A DNA stretch of 64,000 bases. It comes from Spartinivicinus marinus. GTDB lineage: Bacteria; Pseudomonadota; Gammaproteobacteria; Pseudomonadales; Zooshikellaceae. Positions 16,482 through 25,338 of this stretch are shown here, piece after piece. The notes under the pieces were generated by a model, which worked only from the letters and a program-made list of their open reading frames with translations, had not been told where the DNA came from and ran no database searches. Positions within the stretch are counted from its first letter, which is position 1; each line of letters starts with the position of its first letter. The stretch spans positions 2,562,501 to 2,626,500 of the forward strand of contig NZ_JAPJZK010000001.1 in the NCBI RefSeq assembly GCF_026309355.1. Reading direction: 5' to 3'. Made by a program: the position numbers and the translations under genes.

Positions 16482-17636
16482 TCAAGACTGGTTCAAAATA
16501 TCTATATAAGCGCTATACGCATATACGCGATTACGCTTTTGGCTAGTAATTTCGTGCACGATGCTGAGTTGTTGCTCCATTGCATCAAGGGCTTTACCAA
16601 TAGTGGCTGGCGTTAAACCACTTAGCTCCGCCAGCTTATTAATATTGGCGATGGGTTGCCTAAACAAAGCATCAAGTAGCTGGCTGGCAGAGCCTGAAAT
16701 ACGCCCCAATGTGCTCAGGCGCAGCTTGTCTTGACTAAGCAGATCACTTAACTGTTTAGCAGTTGCTACAGCTTTATTAGCTACTTCTGCTACAGCATCA
16801 ACAAAAAACAACAACCACCTTTCCCAATTACCTGAGATACGGACTTGTTGTAGACGATCGTAATAAGTTTGTCGGTGTTTCTTAAAAAAAACTGACAAAT
16901 AAAGTAGCGGCTCTTGTAGTATTTTTGCTTCAACAAAAATCAACGGAATAAGTAGCCGACCAATACGACCATTACCGTCCATAAAAGGATGGATAGTCTC
17001 AAATTGTACATGAACTAATGCAGCTTTTATTAAAGGGTCTGTTTGTTCAGGAATATCATTGATGAATCTTTCCAAATCAGCCCAGCATTGATCGATATGA
17101 GTTGCGGGTGGAGGAACAAAAATTGCCTCATCTGGACGGTGACCACCAAGCCACACCTGATTTTTCCTGAACTGACCTGGACCTCTAGAGATACCTCGTC
17201 CAGAGGTCATCAGTGCCTGATGCAGTTCAGTCACCAAACGGAAGGTTATAGGATATTCCTCACGGATACGTTGTACACCCAGGTTTAGCGCATTAACGTA
17301 GCATGATACCTCCTGCACATCATCCATTGGTACACCTGGCTGCCCTTCCATCTCAAACAGCATAAGATCACTTAATGATGATTGGGTACCCTCTATTTGA
17401 GAAGACATTACCGCTTCTTTGCGAACATAGCTGTACAGGAACAACTGAGCATCAGGCAGTAGAGTACTGATAGCATCTAAACGGCCAAGCGCAAGCAGAG
17501 CCTCATTAATACGAGATTGAAGCTTGCCACTAATTTGTAATGGAGGCACTGGTGGCAAGGGATTAGGCACAAAAGCCTGGCAGTTAACTCCACCAGCAAT
17601 GCTTGGTACATAGCACCCAGTAAGTCCTCGTTCCAT
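16482..17636 (-). CDS. Fic family protein (class II, N-terminal inhibitory helix, C-terminal wHTH)
   Basis: 384 aa. Fic enzymes transfer AMP from ATP to target hydroxyls. The inhibitory motif S-x-x-x-E-G is at residues 78-83 (SSQIEG), before the Fic core, which is class II. The catalytic loop HPFMDGNGRIGR (216-227) is complete, with His216 as base. The C-terminal part (about 315-384) is a winged helix, ANINKLAELSGLTPATIGKALDAM, which suggests DNA binding. The operator-like array just upstream (17661-17753) fits autoregulation. Substrate unknown; no antitoxin-like partner gene is seen. Confidence 0.93.
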   Translation of the reverse strand: MERGLTGCYVPSIAGGVNCQAFVPNPLPPVPPLQISGKLQSRINEALLALGRLDAISTLLPDAQLFLYSYVRKEAVMSSQIEGTQSSLSDLMLFEMEGQPGVPMDDVQEVSCYVNALNLGVQRIREEYPITFRLVTELHQALMTSGRGISRGPGQFRKNQVWLGGHRPDEAIFVPPPATHIDQCWADLERFINDIPEQTDPLIKAALVHVQFETIHPFMDGNGRIGRLLIPLIFVEAKILQEPLLYLSVFFKKHRQTYYDRLQQVRISGNWERWLLFFVDAVAEVANKAVATAKQLSDLLSQDKLRLSTLGRISGSASQLLDALFRQPIANINKLAELSGLTPATIGKALDAMEQQLSIVHEITSQKRNRVYAYSAYIDILNQS

Positions 17637-17660
17637 AAAAGTACTCTTAATATATCGCTA

Positions 17661-17753
17661 AGTTAAAATAAGGGTAGCTCTTATTTTAACTTTGATCATA
17701 AGTTAAAATAAAGCCAACCCTTATTTTAACTTATGATCAAAGTTAAAATAAGA
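17661..17753. promoter_or_regulatory. Operator array: five alternating copies of a 12-bp motif with a 33-bp inverted repeat
   Basis: The motif AGTTAAAATAAG occurs at 17661 (+), 17680 (-), 17701 (+, last base changed), 17720 (-) and 17741 (+). The alternating starts are 19-21 bp apart, about two helix turns. Positions 17679-17711 and 17721-17753 form a perfect 33-bp inverted repeat around a nine-base loop, which also contains a TGATCA element. The array starts 25 bases before the fic start codon. It is probably the binding site of the Fic winged-helix domain or of an unlinked regulator. Confidence 0.75.
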
Positions 17754-17759
17754 AAGTAT

Positions 17760-18210
17760 GTTATTTTAAGTTTAAGGAGCTGGAACGTCTGATTGAATTT
17801 TGTACTCTTAACCAGTTTGTCGATTCTATCGTCCTTTATTCATATTGTGCTGATGGTAAAAAAAGATAAGGCTGATTTTGCAAGCTGGAAATAATAACTA
17901 AAAATAATATTATGTATGTATGTATAATTCAGTAGTTGTATTATTTTTTTATACCACCATACAACTATCTACTAAAACCGCTACATACAATCACGTATTA
18001 ATATAAAAAATTATTTTTATATTAATACACAAACAACAAAATTATAATTTAAGTGTTGTATATATTTGTTTTATAACAATCAAAAATAAATAAGTACCGA
18101 CAAAATAAATTACAATTTAATTAACAAAATACAAAAATAATAATTTCCAAAAAATATAATAATAAGAATAATATAAAAAGATAATAAAATAAAAGCTGTA
18201 TAAAAAAGCA
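17760..18210. other. Very A+T-rich gene-free stretch
   Basis: About 450 bases with no credible open frame. From about 17880 the sequence is almost only A and T. It includes TATG microsatellite-like repeats (about 17911-17924) and a perfect 15-bp inverted repeat with a four-base loop at 17995-18028. It separates the accessory fic gene from mnmE and may be nucleoid-protein (H-NS-like) target DNA or a transfer junction. I see no RNA gene. Confidence 0.6.
17995..18028. repeat. Perfect A+T-only-type palindrome, 15-bp arms
   Basis: GTATTAATATAAAAA (17995-18009) and its exact complement (18014-18028) flank the loop ATTA. It is composed almost only of A and T, so it could extrude as a cruciform or serve as a weak bidirectional terminator. 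There is no gene immediately beside it. Confidence 0.6.
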
Positions 18211-18216
18211 CAAAAA

Positions 18217-18241
18217 ACCCGTTAACCAAAGGAAAACGGGC
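18217..18241 (-). terminator. Rho-independent terminator of mnmE
   Basis: Read on the minus strand, CCCGTT (18235-18240) pairs with AACGGG (18218-18223) and is followed by TTTTTT. It lies 25 bases after the mnmE stop. Confidence 0.8.
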
Positions 18242-18264
18242 TCAAAACACGAATACAACACCAA

Positions 18265-19644
18265 TTACTTACCAATACAAAAGCTAGAAAAAATCCTGCC
18301 TAATAGGTCATCCGAGGTAAACTCACCTGTAATTTCACTCAGTGAATGTTGAGCAAGTCGTAAGTCTTCAGCTAATAGTTCGCCAGCACCATAACTAGTG
18401 AGCTGTTGCTTGCCTGTGTACAAGTACTCTTGTGCTTGATTAATGGCTTCAATATGACGTCTTCTGGCCGTAAAGCCACCTTCGGTGGTTCCTTCAAAAC
18501 CAATGCATGCTTTTAGATGCTCTTTTAATTCTTCAATGCCTTGCTCTTGCATCGCTGAAATAGCAATAGTCTTTACACCTTGTGGATTAGTTTTATCCCC
18601 AGCATCTTCACCAGTAAGATCCACTTTGTTTCTGATGATAGTTACCTTATCTAGAGTAGGGAGCTTATCCACAAACTCCGGCCAGATTTCATGGGGATCT
18701 GTTGATTGAGAAGTACTAGCATCAACCATCAATAAGACTCGGTCTGCTTCGCTGATTTCTTTAAAGGCTCGCTCTACACCTATTTGCTCAACTTTATCAT
18801 CACTATCTCGTAAGCCGGCTGTATCTATAATATGTAATGGCAATCCGTCGATGTGGATATGTTCTCTCAACACATCCCGGGTGGTACCTTCTATGTCAGT
18901 GACAATAGCCGTTTCTCTACCAGCCAGTGCATTAAGCAAACTGGACTTGCCTGCGTTTGGCCGGCCAGCAATTACTACACTCATCCCTTCACGAAGCATT
19001 GCTCCTTGGTTAGCTTCTTTTAATACTGAATCTACGTTGTGGATAATTGAATCTAAATCACTGGCCACTTTGCCGTCTGCTAGAAAGTCGATTTCTTCTT
19101 CAGGAAAATCGATTGCAGCTTCGACATAAATCCGAAGCTGGGTCAGGTTTTCCACAAGTTCGTTGATACGTTTAGAAAAAGCACCTTGTAGTGAACGAAT
19201 AGCACTTTTGGCTGCTTGTTCGGATGCGCTATCAATCAAGTCAGCAATGGCTTCCGCCTGGGTTAGATCTATTTTGTCATTTAAAAATGCACGCTCACTG
19301 AACTCACCTGGTCGAGCATGGCGAATTCCCATAAAAAGCACTTCATTTAGTAACAAATCGAGAATAACAGGGCCACCATGGCCTTGCAGTTCGAGTACAT
19401 CTTCACCAGTGAACGAGTTCGGTCCCTGAAAAAACAAGCTGATTCCTTCATCAAGCACTTCTCCAGACTGACTATAAAACGGACCAAAATGGACCATTCT
19501 AGGGCTAAGTTGAGCCTTTACTAATTGATCAGCAACTTCCTGAGCTTTTGGTCCAGACACCCGAATAATTCCAACGCCACCTCTACCAGGAGGAGTAGCA
19601 ATGGCAGCAATGGTATCAGTATCAAGAGAAGCAATTGAATTCAT
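18265..19644 (-). CDS. mnmE: tRNA modification GTPase MnmE (TrmE)
   Basis: 459 aa, the usual length. With MnmG it installs the carboxymethylaminomethyl group on wobble U34 of several tRNAs. The N-terminal formyl-THF-binding domain has [21 protein letters not shown]. The G domain (about 215-380) has the P-loop [10 protein letters not shown]3 [10 protein letters not shown] and G4 NKVD. The C-terminal Cys motif FCIGK is intact. It lies downstream of yidC in the rpmH-rnpA-yidC-mnmE order typical of gammaproteobacteria, but a terminator in the 128-base gap separates them. The partner mnmG is not adjacent. Confidence 0.98.
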   Translation of the reverse strand: MNSIASLDTDTIAAIATPPGRGGVGIIRVSGPKAQEVADQLVKAQLSPRMVHFGPFYSQSGEVLDEGISLFFQGPNSFTGEDVLELQGHGGPVILDLLLNEVLFMGIRHARPGEFSERAFLNDKIDLTQAEAIADLIDSASEQAAKSAIRSLQGAFSKRINELVENLTQLRIYVEAAIDFPEEEIDFLADGKVASDLDSIIHNVDSVLKEANQGAMLREGMSVVIAGRPNAGKSSLLNALAGRETAIVTDIEGTTRDVLREHIHIDGLPLHIIDTAGLRDSDDKVEQIGVERAFKEISEADRVLLMVDASTSQSTDPHEIWPEFVDKLPTLDKVTIIRNKVDLTGEDAGDKTNPQGVKTIAISAMQEQGIEELKEHLKACIGFEGTTEGGFTARRRHIEAINQAQEYLYTGKQQLTSYGAGELLAEDLRLAQHSLSEITGEFTSDDLLGRIFSSFCIGK

Positions 19645-19720
19645 AATCTTTATCTGTGTAAAAGCAAAACTGGGGAGGTTTAGAAAAAAGCGTTAACCTA
19701 TTGATTATAGGCAAGAAAAA

Positions 19721-19744
19721 GGCCCTAACCAATAGTTAGAGCCT
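19721..19744 (-). terminator. Terminator of the yidC transcript
   Basis: On the minus strand a 9-bp stem (GGCTCTAAC with GTTAGGGCC, one G-U pair) and a short loop are followed by TTTTT. It lies 29 bases after the yidC stop, so mnmE probably has its own promoter. Confidence 0.8.
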
Positions 19745-19772
19745 TGTGGATAAAGTTGTGGAAAGCTGTTGA

Positions 19773-21473
19773 TTATTTTGTTGATTTTGCAGCAGCTTGA
19801 CCTTCTATCTGACGTGTAATCATCCACTGTTGAGCAATCGATAACAAGTTATTCACTACCCAGTACAGTACCAGACCAGCAGGGAAGAATAAGAAGAATA
19901 CAGTGAAGATAATTGGCATCAATTTCATCACTTTCGCTTGCATGGGGTCTGGAGGTGTTGGATTCAACAACTGTTGCACAAACATGGATGCACCCATGAT
20001 CAATGGCAAAATGAAGTATGGATCTTTTACTGACAGGTCAGTAATCCACCCTAACCATGGTGCTTGGCGTAACTCGACGCTTTCTAAAAGCACCCAGTAA
20101 AGGGCAATAAACACTGGCATCTGTACCAAAATGGGTAAGCAACCACCAAGCGGATTAATTTTCTCTTTCTTGTACATCTCCATCATCGCCTGAGACATCT
20201 TCTGACGGTCGTCTCCATAGCGTTCACGCATCTCCTGTAACTTAGGAGACAACCGCCGCATATTGGCCATAGAGCGGTAGCTGGCAGCTGATAATGGGTA
20301 GAAAGCAGCCTTGACCATAACTGTAAGCAAGATAATGCTCCAACCCCAGTTAGGAATCAGGCTGTGAATAAAAGTTAATAACCAGAACAAAGGCTGAGCA
20401 ACAAACCAAAGCACACCATAGTCGATAGTTAGCTCTAGACCATCAGCCAGTTCAGCTAAACGTTTCTGGTCTTTAGGGCCGAGATAAAGGGTAGCACTAA
20501 TTTCACCTTTTTCACCCGCAGCCAGTTTGAGTGGATTATTTTGGTTTTTAAAGCCAACAATATTATTGCTGCCTGCCTTTCTGGTGTAGAAATTATTCAA
20601 TTGTTCCTGATTCGGTATCCAGGCACTTACAAAATAGTGCTGAAGAACGGCAGCATAACCACCTGTTACATCAGCATTAAATTTTTCTTCTTCAAACTCA
20701 TCAAAAGGCAGTTTTACATATCTTTCTTCTTTGCCGCGTACAGCCGCACCCAAATAAGTGCTCATTCCCATAGAAGAGGAGGAGTTACTAGGATCTTGAG
20801 TATTGTCCCGTTTCAGCTGGGCATATAAGTTGGCCTGCCAGGTTGTGGATGATGTGTTATCCACAACATAACTGACTTTGACTTCATAACTGCCTTTAGT
20901 GAAGGTATAACGCTTAATAACCTTAACCCCTTTCTTATCCACTAAAGAAAGGTCCACATTTAAGGTCTCTCCACCATTAAGCTGGTAGTTAGTTTGAGCA
21001 GCCTGATAAGTTGCTTTACCTTTGCTATCAGTACCATCTGGCCCAATCAAACCACTTTGGGCGATAAAAGTTCTAGCTGATGAACGCTCTAGTAAAGTAA
21101 ATGGAGCAGGATTTGGTTCATTATCATCTGGCAGTTTTACTGGGTATTTCAGTAATGATGCCTTAACAATGTTGCCACCTTTAGTATCAATTTCTACTGC
21201 AAACGTATCTGTTGTTACTGTGACAACTTGTTTATCTGCAGCAGTATCATCAGTTGGTGCATCAGCTACTGAATCAAGCATTGGAACATCATCAGATGCA
21301 CCTTGTTTAGCCTGAGTCAGTTGAGGTGCATCCTCTGTTGAAGGAACTGTTTGGTGCTGTTCCTGCTGTTGAGTAGTGGTTGGGACTTGGTTGTAATCTT
21401 TATCCCACTGCAAAATCATTAGGTAGCCGACTATTGCTAAGCCACCTATTAAAAGAGTTCTTTGAAAATCCAT
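19773..21473 (-). CDS. yidC: Membrane protein insertase YidC
   Basis: 566 aa. It inserts and folds inner-membrane proteins, alone or with SecYEG. An N-terminal anchor (MDFQRTLLIGGLAIVGYLMILQW) is followed by a polar linker, a large periplasmic beta-sandwich (about 80-340) and the conserved C-terminal core. That core has WSIILLTVMVKAAFYPLSAASYRSMANM with the functional Arg, the C1 coiled region (LQEMRERYGDDRQKMSQAMMEMYKKEKINPLGGCLPILVQMP) and two last helices. Length and domain order match gammaproteobacterial YidC. It sits after rnpA with a 267-base gap. Confidence 0.98.
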   Translation of the reverse strand: MDFQRTLLIGGLAIVGYLMILQWDKDYNQVPTTTQQQEQHQTVPSTEDAPQLTQAKQGASDDVPMLDSVADAPTDDTAADKQVVTVTTDTFAVEIDTKGGNIVKASLLKYPVKLPDDNEPNPAPFTLLERSSARTFIAQSGLIGPDGTDSKGKATYQAAQTNYQLNGGETLNVDLSLVDKKGVKVIKRYTFTKGSYEVKVSYVVDNTSSTTWQANLYAQLKRDNTQDPSNSSSSMGMSTYLGAAVRGKEERYVKLPFDEFEEEKFNADVTGGYAAVLQHYFVSAWIPNQEQLNNFYTRKAGSNNIVGFKNQNNPLKLAAGEKGEISATLYLGPKDQKRLAELADGLELTIDYGVLWFVAQPLFWLLTFIHSLIPNWGWSIILLTVMVKAAFYPLSAASYRSMANMRRLSPKLQEMRERYGDDRQKMSQAMMEMYKKEKINPLGGCLPILVQMPVFIALYWVLLESVELRQAPWLGWITDLSVKDPYFILPLIMGASMFVQQLLNPTPPDPMQAKVMKLMPIIFTVFFLFFPAGLVLYWVVNNLLSIAQQWMITRQIEGQAAAKSTK

Positions 21474-21740
21474 GGTTTCTTAAGCCATACCATCTGTTGA
21501 TAACAGTTATTCACATCTAAATAAGAGGAGGGATTATACGCAAGTTTGCCTAATTACCCTACTGCTAATCTTGTTTAATTGTTTTTAACCTGCAGCTAAG
21601 TTATGAACAAACGTAGTACAAGCCATCAGTTAATGAGTAGTGTAATTATTTCTGCAGGTGTTTTGCGCAAAGTAGCGAGCTTTCAAAAGTTAATAATGTA
21701 GTCAAGTTAGCTAAATAGTAGTTAAAAAACTGGTTAGCTG
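21474..21740. other. Gap between rnpA and yidC without yidD
   Basis: In most gammaproteobacteria the small gene yidD lies here, often overlapping rnpA. In these 267 bases I find no frame with the short conserved YidD pattern (basic start, cysteine pair). One DnaA-box-like TTATTCACA is at 21507-21515. The space is A+T-rich without a clear terminator. Confidence 0.6.
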
Positions 21741-22121
21741 TTACTTGTGGATAGTTTTAGTAGATAGTTTGCTGGCTTTTTTTATCAACCGCTTCCATTG
21801 TTGCTCTAATAATCGAAACATAGCCGGGTTATCCAGCTCTTCGAGCCCTTTACGACTTATACATACTAAGTCAATTGCAGGAAGGTGTTGTTTGTTGCAG
21901 CGAAAAGACTCTCGAATCAGTCTTTTAATTCGGTTTCTTGCTACTGCTTTCTTGGTATTTTTTTTACCAATAACTAGACCAAGTCGGGGTTGTTCGTGAG
22001 AAGAGGGGGTTGCCAGAATCAGCAAGTTTGGGTGAGATGCTCGAAAGGGCGCGTTGTCAAAGACCCGTTGAAAATCAGCCTTGTTTAATAAACGAGACTC
22101 TTTACTGAATCTTTGATCCAC
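21741..22121 (-). CDS. rnpA: Ribonuclease P protein component
   Basis: 126 aa, basic; it helps the RNase P RNA process the 5' ends of tRNAs. The pattern starts with the FSKESRLLNKADFQRVFD head and has PRLGLVIGKKNTKKAVARNRIKRLIRESFR, the RNR motif of the family. The length is normal. It follows rpmH by 25 bases and is surely cotranscribed with it. The start is the ATG at 22121; no yidD follows. Confidence 0.97.
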   Translation of the reverse strand: MDQRFSKESRLLNKADFQRVFDNAPFRASHPNLLILATPSSHEQPRLGLVIGKKNTKKAVARNRIKRLIRESFRCNKQHLPAIDLVCISRKGLEELDNPAMFRLLEQQWKRLIKKASKLSTKTIHK

Positions 22122-22146
22122 GCTACAAGTGCCCTATCAAAACCAA

Positions 22147-22281
22147 TTACGCAGCCAGGCGCTTGCGGCCTTTAGCACGACGGCGTTTGATTACCAAACG
22201 GCCATTCTTGGTTGCCATGCGAGCACGGAAACCATGAGTGCGCTTGCGCTTTAGGTTACTTGGTTGAAAAGTTCTTTTCAT
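22147..22281 (-). CDS. rpmH: 50S ribosomal protein L34
   Basis: 44 aa ([14 protein letters not shown] ... KGRKRLAA), the typical full length and sequence of bacterial L34, extremely basic. It is a structural protein of the large ribosomal subunit. It is the first gene of the leftward rpmH-rnpA unit that flanks oriC. The start ATG is at 22281 and the TAA at 22147-22149. Confidence 0.97.
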   Translation of the reverse strand: MKRTFQPSNLKRKRTHGFRARMATKNGRLVIKRRRAKGRKRLAA

Positions 22282-23745
22282 ACGTCGTACCTATTACTTT
22301 CCAGAAAGTATTTACTGCTCTTTTTTTAGATCTAAAAGACGCGCAATTGTAAGGAATCTTGCTGGTCAGGTCAATTTATTAACAGCTTAGCTGCTACTTT
22401 TTGTTTTAAGAAGGGGTTTCCTGGTATTAGCTTGCTGTTTTGTCAGGCTGTTTCAACTCATTAGAGCATAGAGTTTCCTTTAAGTGACCTTTGGTGATCT
22501 ATCCTTTCTGTTTTTATCCTCTACTCTCTTTGCTGTGGAAAGCATTAGAAGATGAAGACTTATGCACCGCGACATAAACTACGTCATGAGTTATACACAG
22601 AACATCAATTTGTATGGGAAGCCCATCAAGGTGTGGGTAACTTTATATTTCTAAGGATCAAGTTAATAGGTCTGCTCAAGCAAAACAGGGAATAGCCTCA
22701 ATATTACACATACTTCCCTGTTATCTACCATCCCTCATTTTAGGATAAAGATATAAGTATGGATTAGCTTGAAGCATGACTAACAAGTCCAATTTATCAA
22801 GGGTAAGTTAGTAGTTTGGTTGAATGATTGTAGCAGGTGCATTTTCAGGCTATTAGGATTATCCACAGAGAAAACTGGTAACTAGGCAAAAAATTTTGTT
22901 GTGAATATCTATTGCTTTGAAGAAAAAATTTTTCATTTAAAGAAAGTGGATTAGCTCATTCAGCAGTTTTTGGCAAACATAGCTCAGTGTTGACTTAAAA
23001 TTTGTATATAAATTGATCTTTGTAGGACAATATTGTCTGTTTGCTGCTTTTAGTTTGGATGGTTATACACAGAGAATGCTTCAAAACACCTTTTTAAATT
23101 AACAGTGTTTTGGCTTAAATAACCATAAGTCTTGTTTTGCTGTTGATAAATTTACGACCTATGACTCCAAGGGCCGCCAATTCTATTCGTTAATGTTGAA
23201 GTTGTCCACATCAACTGACGTTTTAACTCTTCGCTTACGATTTTCTTCCATTTCAGCCAAGCAGACAAATTATTATTAATAATTAATATTCTTCTTAAGA
23301 AAAGAGAGTGTTTTGTTATTGATGTTATTATTAGAGTCAGCCTTTTCTGTGGATAAGTAACTTTTAACCTTTGATTACTAGTCTTTATAAGAATAATAAG
23401 TTTGTGACTATCTTGAGTATTATTTGTGTAATAACTATGAAAATCTTGTGCAACAATTGTTGATAAAGTTATCCAATGAGTTAACCACTGGGTTGTACAC
23501 AGGGTTATCCTATTATCCACTAACAAGTTATTCACAGTAAATTTTTTATGTTAATAAAGCTGTAAACAACTTGTTATCATCTTGTTTCTAACTTTCTAAT
23601 AGCTTGATTAGTATAGATTTTTTTTATCCAAGTAGGGCTTGTAATCAGTCAAAGATTGATGTGGATAACTTTATTAAGAAGATATAGAATGAACCGTTGT
23701 GTAATCATTTGTCGCCTGTTGACACATTGATAAGGGGAGAGATTA
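22282..23745. other. oriC: Replication origin region (oriC)
   Basis: About 1.46 kb without genes between rpmH and dnaA. DnaA-box 9-mers, mostly at one or no mismatch to TTATCCACA: 22591-22599 (+), 22859-22867 (+, perfect), 23063-23071 (+), 23202-23210 (+), 23348-23356 (-, perfect), 23493-23501 (+), 23513-23521 (+), 23528-23536 (+) and 23660-23668 (-, perfect). The densest cluster is 23469-23536. It is followed by A+T-rich DNA (23537-23640) that suits the unwinding element. Location and contents make it the chromosomal origin. A 127-codon minus frame here (23152-23535) looks spurious. Confidence 0.9.
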
Positions 23746-25287
23746 GTGTCGCTCACAGTCTGGCAACGATGTCTTGAAATTTTACAGGATGAGTTGCCTT
23801 CTCAGCAGTTCAATACTTGGATAAGACCACTCAAGGTTGAACTTGAGGGCAATGAACTGACAATGTTTGCTCCCAACCGGTTTGTAAAAGACTGGGTTAA
23901 GGAAAAATACTTAGTCAGAATTGAAGAGATTCTAAGCGAGCTAGCTGAAGGGATGCCTTTTTTAGTTATGCTCGAAGTAGCTGTGCGTAAACCTAGTTTT
24001 TTAGCGGGTGCTCGCCAACAAAACCAAGCTGCTAATCAATTGGCTTCTAAAGTTCGATCCAGTAATCAGTCGATAGCTAAAGATAGTGCTGGTAGTTTTG
24101 TAAATCCTCTGACCAATATTGGTAATACTGAGAGTCAAAACGAAAACCTAACAACAGAAGCAGAACCTACTCAACTGGATGTATTAGCTGAACTGACAGA
24201 AGCAACTAGCCATAGCAAACCTAGGCCAGTTTCGAGACAGGTTGATGTTGAAGGTGGACTAAAACACAATAGTTCACTTAATGTAGATTTTACGTTTGAT
24301 AGCTTTGTGGAAGGTAAGTCAAACCAACTTGCTTTAGCAGCAGCAAGACAAGTGGCAGAGAACCCAGGTGCTGCATACAATCCATTATTTTTATATGGTG
24401 GAGTTGGCTTAGGTAAGACTCACTTGATGCATTCAGTTGGTAACTTTCTAGTCAAACAAAATAATCACGCGAAAGTTATTTATCTACATTCTGAACGATT
24501 TGTTGCTGATATGGTGAAAGCCTTACAGCTAAACGCAATCAATGACTTTAAACGCTATTATCGCTCAGTTGATGCACTATTGATTGATGATATTCAGTTT
24601 TTTGCTGGTAAAGAGCGCTCACAAGAAGAGTTTTTTCATACTTTCAATGCTCTTTTAGAAGGTGGTCAGCAAATGATCCTTACTTGTGATCGCTACCCAA
24701 AAGAAATTAATGGTTTAGAAGAACGCTTAAAGTCACGTTTTGGCTGGGGGTTGACAGTTGCTGTTGAACCTCCTGAGTTGGAAACGCGAGTTGCCATTTT
24801 AATGAAAAAAGCAGAGCAAGCGAAAATTGACTTACCCCATGAGTCGGCTTTTTTCATTGCACAGCGAGTGCGTTCTAATGTCCGTGAATTAGAAGGTGCA
24901 CTAAAGCGGGTAATTGCTCATGCTAACTTCTTAGGCCGTCCCATTACTATCGACTTGATTCGTGAATCCCTCAAAGATTTGTTGGCACTTCAAGATAAGC
25001 AGGTCAGTATTGATAATATCCAGCGAATGGTCGCTGAGTACTATAAAATAAAGATGGCTGATATTTTATCAAAACGTCGTAGCCGCTCTGTTGCTAGGCC
25101 ACGACAGGTGGCGATGGCTTTATCGAAAGAGTTAACCAACCACTCTTTGCCTGAAATAGGTGATGCATTTGGTGGGAGAGACCATACGACAGTTTTACAT
25201 GCTTGCCGTAAAGTGAAAGAACTGACTGAAACCGATTCAGAAATTAGAGAAGATTACAAAAATTTGCTCCGGTCATTAACGACTTAG
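23746..25287 (+). CDS. dnaA: Chromosomal replication initiator DnaA
   Basis: 513 aa, beginning at a GTG with AAGGGGAGA upstream. DnaA-ATP oligomerises on oriC and unwinds it. Domain I is [29 protein letters not shown] variable linker spans about 85-165. The AAA+ domain III has the Walker [15 protein letters not shown] and Walker [14 protein letters not shown]. Domain IV ends with the DnaA-box-reading [15 protein letters not shown]. All key motifs are intact. It heads the dnaA-dnaN-recF-gyrB unit. Confidence 0.99.
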   Translation: MSLTVWQRCLEILQDELPSQQFNTWIRPLKVELEGNELTMFAPNRFVKDWVKEKYLVRIEEILSELAEGMPFLVMLEVAVRKPSFLAGARQQNQAANQLASKVRSSNQSIAKDSAGSFVNPLTNIGNTESQNENLTTEAEPTQLDVLAELTEATSHSKPRPVSRQVDVEGGLKHNSSLNVDFTFDSFVEGKSNQLALAAARQVAENPGAAYNPLFLYGGVGLGKTHLMHSVGNFLVKQNNHAKVIYLHSERFVADMVKALQLNAINDFKRYYRSVDALLIDDIQFFAGKERSQEEFFHTFNALLEGGQQMILTCDRYPKEINGLEERLKSRFGWGLTVAVEPPELETRVAILMKKAEQAKIDLPHESAFFIAQRVRSNVRELEGALKRVIAHANFLGRPITIDLIRESLKDLLALQDKQVSIDNIQRMVAEYYKIKMADILSKRRSRSVARPRQVAMALSKELTNHSLPEIGDAFGGRDHTTVLHACRKVKELTETDSEIREDYKNLLRSLTT

Positions 25288-25338
25288 AAATTATTATAGT
25301 GGTTTTCCTGTTGACGACTTTTGTATGAGAAGGAAATG

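Noticed and set aside
16482-17753. Fic-antitoxin module
   Set aside because: No small antitoxin gene is adjacent, and the inhibitory helix is inside the Fic protein itself.
17880-18200. CRISPR array or tandem repeat array
   Set aside because: The A+T-rich stretch has microsatellite-like and palindromic parts but no regularly spaced repeats with spacers.
19163-19429. Plus-strand frames inside mnmE and yidC
   Set aside because: They are antisense to genes whose products are fully conserved.
23152-23535. 127-codon minus-strand frame in the origin region
   Set aside because: It covers the densest DnaA boxes, has no ribosome-binding site and no protein-like composition; it is origin DNA.
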